Origin: Spirodela intermedia
Taxonomy: Eukaryota; Streptophyta; Magnoliopsida; Alismatales; Araceae
Direction of reading: 5' to 3'
DNA: 64,000 bases
Assembly (NCBI GenBank): GCA_902729315.2
Contig: LR746274.1
Span: 7,685,037 to 7,749,036, forward strand
Below, piece after piece: positions 15,049 through 37,328 of this stretch. Both the position numbers and the translations under genes were made by a program. Positions within the stretch are counted from its first letter, which is position 1, and each line of letters begins with the position of its first letter. Under the pieces are notes generated by a model, which saw nothing but the letters and a program-made list of their open reading frames with translations, ran no database searches and was not told the origin of the DNA.

Positions 15049-17103
15049 TCAGCAGAGAGGTGCCCGGTGGGGGGCGCCCTTCCTCCGATTACCGATGGAG
15101 GAAACGATCTTGGGGAAGAACCCGCTTCCGCCGCCGCCGCCACCCATCTTCTTCATGGCGGAGTCACCGGAGCTGCCGGAGCTGCCCTTGCCGGAGTCGC
15201 TGGACCCGCCGGAGCTGCCACCGGCGTTCTGGGGTCCTTCCAGCGTTGAGACCGGCGTGATCTGGCCGTCGTCCTCGCCGGCGTCAGCTCTCAGGGCCCC
15301 CATCTCCTGCCCTTGCACCATCACATGCTCTACCTGCAACAAAATCTTTCAGAGAACTTGCAGAGACCGGAGAAGACCACTCCCTCGAATTCTTCAGACC
15401 CATAATCTTTGAGAGAACTTGCAGAGACTGGAGAAGAGCCCTCACTCAGATTCTTCAGTCTCAGCTTCCAGGGTTTTTGAACCAGACAGGAGAAGAAGAA
15501 GAAGAAGAAGAAGAAGAAGACCTTGCAGGAGAGGGAGCAGAAGTGGAAGGGCTCCTGGAGGATCCGGTCGCAGGTCCAGCAGAAGTTACCGGAGCCCTTG
15601 AAAGGCCTCGACTGCGGCCGCTGCTTCAAGAACACCACCTTCGCGCTGTTAATGGTGTAGGGCTGCCATTGCCGACCGCAACCGAAGAACAGGCGTCAGA
15701 AGAAGAAGAAGAGCCAGAGAGAGCTCAACATCTCCATGAAGGAGCTCGAAAGAACGGGGAGGAAGAACACCTGAACGTAAGAGCAGTCGATGAGCTTCTC
15801 CAAGTCGTCCAGCCGCACCACGTCATGGTATACGTATCTCCTCACCTGCCGCAACAGCCAAGAAAAGAAGATGGAGTTTCTCAGTGAACTGGAAGAAGTA
15901 GAAGAATCCAGTCGAATTTTTCAGATCAAACTCTACCGCCAGTCAAGCGAATACCACGCTGTTAGTAAACCAGGGCCTTGGATTCTTGATCACCCCCCCC
16001 CCCCAAGGGGCGCAAGCCTCTGTAGGAGGAGGGCCACCAAAAGAGGAAAGAAGTGCCGTCAATGCCCTTCCCATTGCGGATGCTGGACAAGAAACTGGGA
16101 GGGGTAGAAACATCTTTTCCCATTTCATCAAGGTGGAAAGAGCCCGGTGCTTTTTCCTTGGGGGAGAAGTTAAAAGTAGGGCGGCAGTAATTGGGCGAGG
16201 GCGGCAGCAGGGCTTCCATTTATTGAGTGGATGTATGTTGGACACCCAGAAGAGTTCATCCAAGAAAAATCTCAAATTGGGGAATTAATCGACACCAGTT
16301 CAAAGAAAATCGGAGAATGATGCAGAGGTCTGTGAGAAAAATCTGAACTTTATGGATGGCCGTTTCTACCCGGATGGGGTGGTGGTTCTTGAAATCGAGA
16401 TTTTTAATTCCGGAGAAAGCTGGTGGATGAAATTGGTGAAAACAGGAGAAGAATCTCCGGCTCTGCTTGCCCTTCCACCTGTTCTTTCATGGCAGAGGGG
16501 AATTGATTCCGAGGAGGGCGACTGAATGGTGCTGCTGCAGGCGCAGGCGCAGCAAGAACAGTAGAAAAGGCGGTAGGGATGAAGCTGATCGGATGGACAG
16601 ATGCCTTCCAATTGAAGAAACATCAACAGGAAGATCCTGGGAAACGGAGGAGCAAGCCCCGGCAAAAGCTCCCCAAGAAAAGGAAATGTCCCGGGAAATC
16701 CTCTGTGAAACTCTGGGTAAATCGTGAATGGGGAATCATTTATCGGGGAGCAAAAACTCTGGCTTTTTCGCTGTTTCAGAGGTTGAAACAAAATCCTTTC
16801 AGTCTCTCGGAAAACTGCGGGGGGAAATAATTTGAGCTCGGTGGCGAGATGTGTCATGGCGGACAGGAGGTTGGGTACCTGGAGGAGAGGATGAGAGAGA
16901 TGAGCGGGGGAGGCAGCGCAGTGGGGGCAGATGCTTCTGCAACAACCAAGGCAGAAGATGTTCTTCTCGTTCTTCTTCCGGTGCTCGTGGGCGGCGCAGC
17001 CGGAGAAGAAGCCTTCCTCCGCCAGAAGACCGCCGAGCCACGGCGGCGGACTACCTCCCGCCGCCGCTGCGCCGCCGCAGGCCGACGACGAGTCCCTCAC
17101 CAT
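15049..17103 (-). CDS. PLATZ-family zinc-dependent DNA-binding transcription factor, four exons
   Basis: Plant-specific PLATZ protein, a nuclear A/T-rich-sequence-binding zinc protein usually linked to transcriptional repression. Exons on the minus strand: 17103-16879, 15845-15771, 15662-15522, 15333-15049. All introns are phase 0 and the joined frame gives 241 residues. Exon 1 encodes an Ala/Gly-rich start, then PPWLGGLL, FFSGC...HEHRKKNEKNIFCLGCCRSICPHC, the first zinc-binding block. Exon 2 encodes VRRYVYHDVVRLDDLEKLID. Exon 3 encodes the PLATZ core with INSAKVVFLKQRPQ, CWTCDRIL and FHFCSLSCK. Exon 4 begins VEHVMVQG and contains a Gly/Ser-rich low-complexity linker before the family C-terminal block RKGAPHRAPLC. 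The start at 17103 is chosen because it directly precedes the conserved PPWL block. The in-frame extension upstream is low-complexity leader. The gene appears intact. Confidence 0.92.
15342..15470. repeat. Two-copy tandem duplication of about 64 bp in PLATZ intron 3
   Basis: Units beginning near 15342 and 15407 share GAGAACTTGCAGAGA, TGGAGAAGA/CGGAGAAGA and ATTCTTCAG blocks. They fill most of the 188 bp intron together with a (GAA)n tract at about 15490-15520 that abuts the splice donor of exon 3. Confidence 0.7.
16366..16878 (-). other. Stop-free part of PLATZ intron 1
   Basis: On the minus strand the frame of PLATZ exon 1 stays open across its donor (CAG then GTACCC) for about 510 bp into intron 1. 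Intron 1 (15846-16878) is 1,033 bp. The extended reading has no PLATZ similarity, whereas the spliced model restores the conserved VRRYVYHDVV block, so this is intron. Confidence 0.7.
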
Positions 17104-17267
17104 TCCCACGCTGATGGGTCTTTCCTGGCGCCTCCACTCTCCTGCAATTCCGCCGCCGTCTGCACCAATTACGACATGGGAGGAGCTTCCCCCGGGTTTC
17201 TCAATTCTCTGTGTGGACGAGGTGGAGGAGAGCGAGCTGGAGGAAACCCTAAAGCAGGGGCCTTCTT

Positions 17268-17275
17268 TATTTATA
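17268..17275 (-). promoter_or_regulatory. TATA box of the PLATZ gene
   Basis: On the minus strand the sequence reads CTATAAATA about 165 bp before the PLATZ ATG. The strand and spacing fit a core promoter with a GC-rich leader. Confidence 0.65.
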
Positions 17276-18289
17276 GAACTAGCCGGCGCAGAGCAGGGAG
17301 GGCAGTACAGAGTGTGTAGGAGAGAGAGGGAGAGCGAGAAAGAGAGAGAAAGCGGCGAGAGGCTAGAGAGCGGGAGAAGATGAAGAGAGAGAGAGGGGGA
17401 GGCCGGGCCTTGGCTGTTCTGCTGCACTGGAGGTCCTACTTTCCATATTTTAAAAAGAAATTTAATTTCCTTGTTTCGTTCCCTTACCTCGAGACCAGAA
17501 CCCACACTGGTACAGAGAGAGAGAGACAGAGAGAGAGAGAGATATTTTCAAAGATACAGAGAGCGCCATTATAATCTAATGGTTTTGGCAAGGAAATCTC
17601 ATCACAATTGTCTCTCAGATTACGGCCGCCATTATTGTGCGCAGGGATTTCCTTGTTTTAGTGGCCGGACGGTGGCCGAGCTCCGGGGAGCCTACGTCGG
17701 TTGGAGCGCTTATGCATGCTCGAAGAATCTCTCTCTCTCTCCCCTCTCTCTCTCTCTACAAGACAGCGGTGCGGGGGACAAAGAACCCTGAAGATTTCAA
17801 GAATCACCGGCGTGCCATGGTAGCCAGGAGGGGCTTCCGGGCTCCGTCTGGGCTTTTTCAATGGCGGCCACTGCTCAGAAACCCACCCTCTTCCTTTTCG
17901 TACCTCCTTGCTGCTAAAAGCGCTGGGATTGCAGAGTAAAGAGGGAGCTCCCCAAGAACCTAGGGATCCATCCCCCTTCTTCTTCCCCTTCCTCCTCCCT
18001 GTCGTCGTCTTCGTTCTCTCCCCCTAGGGTTGCAGAGCGCTCCTGAGGATCCCCCGTAGCCCATGTGGGTTTCCATGTCCTCGGTGTAAAAATGATGGAC
18101 GGAGTGAATGCCATCTCTCATCTGCGACGCATTGCACCGTTTCAGTCACGGCAGATAGAAATAGAGAGAGAGAGAGGTACCCTTCATTCATTGCTCTCAT
18201 ATACGAACAGATTGACCTCTCGCTCGATTTCGCTCTGAAAGATTTGCCTCGTACTGGTCGCAGGCATGGCGTCCCATCTCCTCCCCCCC

Positions 18290-18348
<59 letters not shown>

Positions 18349-18600
18349 AATGGGTCAAGGAGATGGGCAGTCCATATGGAATTCAAGATGGCAGCCTCCA
18401 TGCCCACCTTGGCAGCCATTAATCTCCCCTTCTTGCTTGCTGTGTGGTCCATCTCATCTCCAAGCGTTCTTATCTCCATTGACTTGGCTTCCGCCGCTAT
18501 CTTAGCTCTCCAACACAACCACTCCTCATAGTCATCCATTTTAGGATGGGTTCCCAACAGAGCTGATTAAATCCCAAACTTAACCCTAATCAAACAAGAC
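17276..18600. other. PLATZ upstream region with CT/GA repeats, no confident gene
   Basis: GA-rich tracts lie at 17320-17400 and 17515-17545, and CT tracts at 17729-17760 and 18297-18345. A minus-strand ATG ORF at about 18344-18540 begins MDDYEEWLCW and runs 62 codons before entering the Glu-Arg reading of the GA repeat. It resembles no family I recognise and is not called as a gene. A PLATZ promoter would lie in the left part. Confidence 0.5.
18297..18345 (+). repeat. (CT)n microsatellite
   Basis: About 24 uninterrupted CT units follow a C run. It is one of many such tracts in the left part of the window. Confidence 0.95.
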
Positions 18601-21600
18601 TTCTAGGCGTAAACCCTTTCTAGGAGCTTCCGTCTGGGACTTGTCTAGCCCAGGTCTAGTGAGGGATATTTAGAGCCGCTCATGCTCTTTCCTAGAGACT
18701 TCCCTTTGGGGCACTTGGAAGCTCTAATTGGGCAAAATATGCTTTGGAAATAATAAATTCATCATAAATATACAATACTAGCGAATCCCATACTATGAAA
18801 ACTCTATGTGCAAGATTGCATCATAGAGCTCAAGATTTTAACTAAATAGATATGGGAAGATAACACGTTGCTCTAAGTAATTTTTAAAACCATGGATTTA
18901 CCTGGTGATTTAGAAAATTTAGAAAATTTAGAAAATATTCTAGAGTTTCTATTAGAAGCTTATTGACTTGGGGTTATGTAAGCCCTCCAGTCAAAGCATG
19001 TCGAGATTTGAAATGGAATTTCATAAATCCAAGATATTATGGGATATAAATTATAATTCTTCAAGTTATCAAATAAGTCAACATTCAACGATAGTGGACC
19101 ACTCGCCCATAAGAAATTAAATAACTCTTGATATTCATATTAATTACATGAAAAATCATAATTGCAATGTGGCGGAGTAAAGCATTATCCTTATCCCTAT
19201 TGAAGAACTATCTTCCTCTTTGTATGAAAATATGAATTTGAAATTCATATTAGTACTGGTTATAATGATCAGTACATCGATATTCAATTTATAAGTGTAA
19301 AGCAAAAAAGCATGAGTAAATGTCTTTAGCGCAAATAGACATGTTAGAGATTAGCTAAGTATGCCCAGAGATTTATTGAAGCTAAATTTGTCAAGTGAAT
19401 TAATAGATGTATTTTACCATTTCAACTGAATATTAAAGTAAAACTTAGGGATTATTTCAATAGGGTTAATCGTTGTACACCAGGAGAAATTACCTTCCAT
19501 GATTCTTAATAAATAAATGAATGGAACAATGCTACATGTCAAATAGATTTCTCCTCCCCAACCCATAAATTTCCAATTTATGTTCTTGATGAAGGAGATG
19601 AGCTAGCACCCCTTGCATTATCGTGAAAGTATACAACAAATATCCTTATAAGCACACATCATACATGTGAGATAGATTTTGAAACATAAAATAATGAAAA
19701 AAATACAACTATATGAGAACTTCAAATAGGTATGCATAAAGTCCTTGTAAGATATGGGTTCATGTCTTCTTCTAATTGATAGTGCCTAAACTTGAAGTCA
19801 TATAGGTACTAAATGAAATAAATAATATATTTTGGGGAATATACAATTAGAGTTTAAGTAAAGTGTTGATTATCCAATTTTTGTCATTTTTTTGATGTAG
19901 AAGAGTCTCAAATATCTTGATGATGACAAAAACTTAATTTTGCAATATTTAAAGAACAATTTTTGTTATGTTAACTGTTTGAATTGCTCTATGTTCTTAT
20001 CTTATATGACTAAAATATTTTTAGTTGTAAGGTAGTGCCACGTATATGAGCACATGACCACTCTTTAGAAAGATAATTCAAAGAGGAACATAATGCAACA
20101 AATGCAGCATTCAAGATAAAAATAAAAATTGAATTATTTTTAATTTTAAAAGATTAAGGAATCTACTTTACATGGATTTCTAGGTGCATACTCACCCCAA
20201 TAAGAACCACTCAATTAGCCATTAAGACGTCTATTGCAACTCATTAAGCTACATATAAAAGGTGACCTTTCATCCAAACAACATTTAAGCGAGAAAGGGG
20301 AAAGAAAATCTCAAAAGGGAGCTGCTCACTCTTTCTTCCTCCTTGGAGTCAAAGTAAGATATTTGTCCCCATGCTCAAGCTCACAATGACTTCCTCTCCG
20401 GTATTTCAGGCTTCTATTATTTAAGAGATTGGTATTTCAAGATATAGAAGCTTTGAGTTGATTGGTAAGAATACTCGTTGTCTTCAAATCTGTTAAAAGT
20501 TGCATGATTATCTTATCCTTTGGCACATGCTTGTTGAGGTGTAAATATTCAATAGTTGGTTGATGACTTTACATAACCTAACATATAACCCTAGTGACAC
20601 ATGTATATTGAGTGGAGGTTTGTTGAAATCTAGATTTAATATGTTTCACTCAAAATTTAGTGGAATCCAATGACTTAATCATGACCAAATTACTATAAGT
20701 TATTGTGTGTGAACTATGATTATTTGAGTTAAAATTGATTATACAGGAAATAAAATGTCCAATTTACCCCCTCTTGAACTATAGTGCTATCAAACAATTT
20801 TATTATTCTCATCTTTGGATAATAGCATGCCCTTTTGATCATGTTTGAACCCAATGGCAAGGGTCCCTTCTTCTAAAGACTATTTTCTATGATCAATTGG
20901 GCATATCAAGGGTACTTTAACCATCCTCACCTTTATTATTATTATTATTATTATTTTTATTTGTGATATATATAAAAGTATCATCAAAAGTATCAATGGG
21001 TCAAGATTTGGGTTGTCATATGGAGCCTAGTGTTGGCCAAATCATGGAACAGGGAGAATAACAGAAGTTCAGCACCAACTGAATCTAGCAAGGAGTACTG
21101 ATGATTATTGTCTCACTCAAAATAACTGCCCAGCCTTGGTGCTCAAGTGGCTTTTACGCTCTCATGGCCCTTAATGGGCCCCAGGTTAGTACGACGGAGA
21201 ATAAGGGCTTCTATTAATGGGCCTATAAGTCAACTCAGATGAAGGGTGGTCGTTGAGGAGAACCAAAATGGGAGGTGTGTTTCTATACCCAGTGTACTGG
21301 GTCCATTTACTAGTGAAGATATGTGTTATTCGGTCAAAGATAGGCATATTGAAATAAATAATGATCTATTGGGCTATGTTTCATGAGATGGACAAAGTTC
21401 ATTTCCCCGGAAATCATATTCTAGGGCCCAACTATGAAGAAAATATCCTCTTCTATGACCATGGCCAAGAGTTAGTATGGACGTTGTTGGGGGCTTTGTT
21501 AATTAACAAGTCCTTTTTCCTTTTCTTTATTTTTTTTTAGGGTAGAGGGTTATATTTCTTAAAACATGTAGCTGGGATTTTAAATGCATGAATAATATTT

Positions 21601-22230
21601 TTCTAAAGTTATCAATCGAATTTGATGTTTCTCCATTTTTTATCATAAATTATGTGATACTTGGGGTGGGATCTTCCCTTGTTCACCCAATCTTTCTCTA
21701 CTACCATGTTGACATGTTATGTAGTTAATATTAATTTTTAGGCTAATTAAATGGTGTTGGCCAAGTAAAATTGAGCAAGCTGAGTTCATAATGCAAGGCT
21801 TGATAAGTTGGAAGGGAAGATCATACTTATATAAATTAGGCAAGTAATGAAAAATAAAGTATGCAATCACCTACCAAATCTTCGTGCATAATAAGTAGTT
21901 ATATCAGAGAAACTCCTTAGACTATATGCAAAGAAACCTTGAGAGTTTTTCTGTAAAGCTTGAATTACTTCTCCACTACGTTCATTAGGGTTCATTAGGG
22001 TTTCAATCCATGGCAAGAAAAAAATCCTTTTAAAATTTTAAATGGGCTCTAAAATGGTTATGATTCATCAAGCTTTTAATAGGTGCGAAAAAAAACAATA
22101 AAAAATGGGTTATACCTTAAATCTTATTTTAAAAAATAATATTTTTCTTCTAGAAAAATGATAAGAATACCATCACAGATCATTAAAAAAAAAGCCCTTA
22201 TATTATAGATAATAACTTTCTTCAATTTTC
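18600..22230. other. AT-rich gene-free DNA, probably decayed transposable sequence
   Basis: Stop codons are dense in all frames and no protein family is visible. An (ATT)n tract lies at about 20934-20957. CATATAAAAG at about 20250-20259 is followed by a purine-rich segment, which would fit an LTR promoter, but I could not identify matching LTR ends, a primer binding site or coding remains. The composition differs sharply from the GC-richer flanks. Confidence 0.5.
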
Positions 22231-22850
22231 TTGATTAACGTGGGCCGCAGGCACACCAATTGGGGATGGCCTAGGGAGGGCTGCGGCGCGCGTTAGCGGT
22301 TTTCCTGCGCTTCCTGATACGTTAGCATTCTTCACCTGCCTGGAAGTCGCAGGTTGGCGTAAGGCGCGACTCTTCTGCTGCGGAGTAATTTCGGATATTT
22401 AAATTAAAAAATAGCGCCTCCCCCCCTCCCACCTGCCTCAGGTTTTACCTTTCCAACCTCTAAAATTTAGTAATGAATTTAAAACTTCATAAGTAACTTA
22501 TTTGAGATTTTACTCTTATCTCACGGCAAAGTTTCCGTTCCGCTTCAGGGGAGGGGTATGAGTACAAGTTAAATTTCAAGTGATGAGTAAATACATAAGA
22601 CTTTGTTTTTAGATGGCATATCACAATGATGGGGATGATGGTAGTGTTAGTCCTGCGATAGCTTTTATAGCAGGCAGAAGGGAAGGAAAAAAGGGGAGGA
22701 AGAAGAAGAATCTCCGTCGAGGGCGTCGGCGATGGCGATGGACTACTTCGTGGAAGCCGACAGTTGGTGGGGCTGGCTCTGCTGAGGCGGCGGCGGAGGC
22801 GGACGTGGAGATCCGCTCCCCAGCCCTGTGAAGTGTTTCCATTGCGGGAA
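22230..22850 (+). promoter_or_regulatory. GC-rich probable promoter and 5' leader exon of the Raf-like kinase gene
   Basis: Composition shifts abruptly to CpG-rich here, with GGCGGCGGAGGCGGACG-like leader sequence and (GAA)n. A possible uORF runs from ATG 22732 to TGA 22785 (17 residues, starting MAMDYFVEAD). Candidate splice donors follow, such as GTCAG|GTTCTG near 22885. Downstream DNA to 24942 has intron-like T-rich character. A second tiny uORF, 24908-24925 (MRGMV), ends 17 bases before the main ATG. The splice structure of the leader cannot be fixed without transcripts. Confidence 0.45.
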
Positions 22851-24942
22851 GAACAGCCGGAGGGCAGGTCGATGACTGCGTCAGGTTCTGGTTCCTCCTC
22901 TGTCAGTTCATTTTTTTTTTGGGTTGTATGGGCCAGTGTTACCCTTTGATCTGCCGTGTTGCCTGTCTTGTTTTTAGGTTTTCTTGATCGATGGGAGTAT
23001 GGGTGTTGTGCTGAATCTTTTCGTTTTTTTTTGGGGGGGGGGTGGGATTGGATGGTAACCGCCCGTTTTTGGTGTATTTCTTCCTTTCGATGATACTTGT
23101 GATTATTTTCGGATGTATTTTGGTGAAATTTTCGGTGGGCATCGCGTTTGACGTGCGGAGACTTGTGTCGTCCTCTTGGTTGATTTTCTAGGGATGGGAG
23201 GAAGCCGTCAATTGGTTTGCGGGGATTAATGTGAACAAGATGGAAATTAGGCTTGGGCCAACGAATGTGCTCCTCTCCTGCCCCATTCTTGTGCCGTCTC
23301 ATCTCCTGCGCTCATATGCGTCGCCTTAATTGTTTTAGAAGGGTTTAACGCGAATGCAGATGCCGCTTACCATGACCTAATGCATGTTTATGGAAAATTC
23401 CTTTCATAAAGAGGAAGAAAAAGAATAGCAGGTGTACCGCGCGTTTTGGCCATTTGTTGAAACGAAGGCACTGAGGTGTACATCACCGTTTTTACTTGGT
23501 TGAGAATTTAGAGAAACAAGCTTTGATTTTATCCTGTTCTTTGTCTCCTTACTTCTTTATGGTGTTATTTGTTTTCCTTTGCAACTTCTTTTGCCTTCTG
23601 ATGTCGGAGGCCTCCTCTGCTTCCTCTTCATTGTCCTTTTCTTCTTTGGCTCTTTCTCCAACTGCAGACGTAATGGCTGAAGGATCTTCATTATCCTTTT
23701 TTTATGAGGCATTCTTAGCTCCAAATTAGCCAATCCAAGTGGGATCTGATAACCTCCTGCTATTTATTTCAGTCACTGAGATACAATGGGAGACTCCCGA
23801 TTCTGATTTGAATGTGATGAATCGAAAATTTCCATGTACAATGCTATGTATAGCCTGGGAGTGGGGAATATTGGAAAGATGGTGGTAGTGGTCAACCATG
23901 CCTTCAAGGAAGCTTGATTCAGAAATGAGATCTGAAGTAGTTTTGTGACGATGAAAATTCTGGAGTGCAGTCGGAAGAATATTTGGTGGTGTGAAGGTGT
24001 TGATAGACTCCTTTGTAGATCACCTGCTTCCCAAGGTGACTAATTCTCTGAGTTGGCTGCTACTCCTCAGCAATGAATGTATGGAGGACATGAAAGAGCC
24101 TTCGTGCTTTCAACTCCTGGATGTAAAGTTTGTGGGATCATGGATTTAATTGACTTGAAATTGATAACTACTAGGGATCTCAAAATGATTCTTGTTAAAT
24201 CTACCTGTGAAGAACTGCGAACCAGGAATACCCTTTTTGGTCATGTCTATTTGCCTTGGAAGAGTGAAGAACTGCAAAAACTGCAATGCCCTATATGAAG
24301 ATTTGTAACCACCCTATGATGAACTCATCTTTCTATCCAAGTCATAAATTATCAAATGGTAGAGTCAAGTCCCTTTCAAATGCAATAACATGAATTCTTC
24401 GCTTATTCTAATTTCAACCAATGAAAAAGTGTTTGCTAGAAAAGTGTCTTTATTTCTATCCTACTCTTTTAGGTTTACAGTTAATTTTTTATCTGTTGTT
24501 GATTGAGCTACACATGAAGGGAATCTTTTGTTCATTTTTCCTACAGAAATTTCAATTAGTGTTACACCTTTTTTCTTTTGGTGCATGTTCTTCCTTCTTG
24601 AGGTCTGGGTCTCCTTTAATGATCCTTTTGCTGATGCCTTCATTAGAACAACGGGACAACCTTTTTTGGGATTCAATCTTGTGATCTTAGAATACATTTT
24701 CATTACTTGACCTCGTTTCAAATAAAGCAAACATTTTATTTAAGATCGCATTTTATTTTCAGATTTCTGGTGAGAACATCATGTCGAATCAATTTCTGCA
24801 ATAAAGATTGACATCCAGTTATGATGGCTTGGTAGTGTGCTTATTTTTCACCATTCACTTTGGGGCTACTTGTGGAATTATCTGCCAGTGAGATTAAAAC
24901 AACTGAAATGCGAGGGATGGTTTGAAATTCGATTGTAATGCA

Positions 24943-35079
<10,137 letters not shown>

Positions 35080-35137
35080 GATCCTCCATGCTCTCACCAT
35101 GCTCCCATTCCAGGTATATACAAGCTTATATCCATAT

Positions 35138-35610
35138 ATATATATATCGATCATTATTTGTGTATGGTGTCTATAATGATGTCATTCATTTATGCTTTCT
35201 CTCCGGGCTTTTAGGATTTGCGTTGACTTTTTTTGCAAAAATACAGCGCTTCCAGATTTTCGGATATGTTTTTACCCCAAAGAGGAAGAAGGTGAGGTCG
35301 ATTCTCTGATCCGGTGGAGACTTGCCGGAATTGACCTTGGAAGGAAAGGGTCAACGAACAGTCAGTGTGAAATGGTTTCGTGTATATATATATACACATA
35401 CACATACACACATATTGATCATTATTGTATGGTGTCTATAATGTTGCCATTAATACTCTCTCCGGGTTTTTAGGATTTGGGCTGACTTTTTGTTTTTCTT
35501 TTTTTTTCCTGGGCATGGGAAATGGGAGAAATATTTTTTTCTTACCAAAAGAGGAAGACTTGGAAGAGTTGATCTTTGGAAGGAGGGGGTCAATGGGGTT
35601 TGGTCAAAAG
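35138..35610 (+). repeat. Two-copy tandem duplication downstream of the kinase gene
   Basis: Units near 35138 and 35388 each start with a TA/CA dinucleotide tract. They continue through GATCATTATT.GTATGGTGTCTATAATG, CTCTCCGGG.TTTTAGGATTTG and a GAGGAAGA-containing end. The offset is about 260 bp. The first copy may lie in the kinase 3' UTR or just beyond it. Confidence 0.7.
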
Positions 35611-36120
35611 GGATTAGGAGGTTATGGGACAGGTTCATTGAACTGACAGCCTGAGCAGCAATTGGCGGCATGTGTGGGGTTGGAGGGGAAAAGTCAACGC
35701 CCATTATATTGTGATCGCCCACTTGCCAATAATGGAATTATTTTATGGAAGTCCAATTAATACGAGGATGAAATAATATTAAAAGACCGATGAATCCGGC
35801 CACATCCGATGAATTTGCCCACTATTTTTGGAAAGAGATTGAAAGGTCCATCCATCTAGGAGGATTGCGGCCGTTGGACGGAGCGTGGTCAAATGGATGC
35901 TGTTGCGTACGGGGTTTTTGGCGGACCCGAACTGCGTCACGACAAAACGTTTGTCGAATCACCCGAGGTTTGTGGGCCGTACGTATACAGACGGTGAGTC
36001 TTGATTCGTTCTTACTTTACGGGAAGGAAAAGTGCCTCCGGATAACTTAGATATTTACGAGCGCACCAGCTGCCGTACACCGTGATGCGGACGGGCCACC
36101 ATCACCGAGGGTTCGGGTAT
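35611..36120. other. Intergenic spacer between kinase and NF-YC genes
   Basis: No gene is seen. The right end becomes GC-rich and merges into the NF-YC promoter. Confidence 0.6.
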
Positions 36121-36307
36121 CGTGGGGGTGGGCCCATATGCCACGTTTTAAATTCGGGGTCTCCCCCGCGGACACGTGGCAACGAAGCGCCTTTTGGGCT
36201 CCTCCTACCCCCCTCCCCCCCCCCCCCGCGGTCCCCGAGTCATGATCTCTAGGGTTTTTGATGCCCAGGGTTTCGGCAGCGGGAATCGCGCGCGGTTCTT
36301 GATCCAG
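36121..36307 (+). promoter_or_regulatory. NF-YC proximal promoter and non-coding leader exon 1
   Basis: Contains TGGGCCCA at 36129-36136 (TCP/site II type) and ACACGTGGC with CACGTG at 36173-36178 (G-box/ABRE). A CT/C-rich initiator region follows and then leader sequence ending ATCCAG at 36307. A consensus-like donor GTAATC follows. The gene's CDS has no intron, so the leader intron would run 36308-40579 to the acceptor TTTTCAG. The transcription start is inferred, not seen. Confidence 0.55.
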
Positions 36308-37328
36308 GTAATCTTCCTCCCCCTTCTCCGAAGTACTCGAAGTAATTCGGTTGCTGTTCGCCGTCTGCTGCTGCCCTTTACGGGTTTTGTTTTGTTGCCT
36401 GGTGCTTCTTCTTCTTCTTCTTCTTCTTCCGTCGTCCGAGGTGGCCGCCGTGGTCGAGCTGGTTTCCGGATTTGATTGATTTCCCGGAGGCTGCGGGTTT
36501 TTTTCTTTCTCCTGTGGTCTCATGGTTTGGTTTGGGGGGACGCCTGTGCTCTGGTTGTTTTGTTTTTCTCGCGTTTTTCTGATTCCGGCACTCGCGTTGA
36601 CTTGCATTTTGAGCTAGGGGGTGGACAGTAGACGGCCTGCTCCTGGCAGTGCTCTATTACTAGATGATATGGCTATGTATCCAACGATCGTAGGCTTCTA
36701 TTTTACTGCTTCTGTTCCGTCGTAGTTTCAGCCGAGTTCAAGGTGTTTATGTGGGTACTCTCCTGTTTGGGTCCTTGTAGGTTCCAGTCCATGCGTCTGT
36801 TTGCGGTGCGTTTCTAATCAGCAGACGGCGAGGGGATTTCTAATCAGCTACCTATCACAAAGGCAAACTAGGAAATTTCTTACTATATTCTAAACGGATC
36901 TTCATCGAGCCAGCATCGAGACTTAACGGTAGCTCTAAATTTTTGATTTATTAGACTAGTTTCATCTGATTCTCATTTGTAGTGTTAAGATTTTTAGCAT
37001 TAAGATTTGCAGTGTTAACATTTACTGACCGAAATTAAATCATCATGCTGAAAAACTCTGCTAGTTGAGATTTTGGACTTTGGTCGATTTTTTTGCCTAC
37101 ATACATATCCATGCGTGTACCATTATCCAATGTTCTAGTTTCTCACTTTTTCGGATTCTCTTCCATTCATTCATGCAGCATGAGCATTTTATTCTTGTAA
37201 CTGTTTTTGCTGTTGATGTATCATTGCCTGACGTAATTGATACTTGGTTCCCCAGTGTCGTAGAGAAGATCCCTAAGCTCCCTTGAATTTTGGAGTCTGA
37301 TAATTTATTTTATCGCTGGTTTACTCTA

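Noticed and set aside
16366-17505. 379-codon minus-strand ORF as a single long protein
   Set aside because: Only 17103-16879 is PLATZ exon 1. The flanks are leader and intron 1 read in the same frame, and the conserved protein continues after splicing at 15845.
18344-18540. Minus-strand ORF starting MDDYEEWLCW
   Set aside because: It is plausible in composition for 62 codons but runs into a GA repeat, and no family or splice structure could be recognised.
20241-20420. LTR promoter-like segment (CATATAAAAG plus purine-rich leader)
   Set aside because: No paired terminal sequences, target-site duplication or primer site could be identified.
22487-23302. 271-codon minus-strand ORF
   Set aside because: It is antisense to the GC-rich kinase leader, with basic low-complexity content and no domain.
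36047-36607. 186-codon minus-strand ORF
   Set aside because: It is antisense to the NF-YC promoter and leader exon, with low-complexity Arg and Gln runs.
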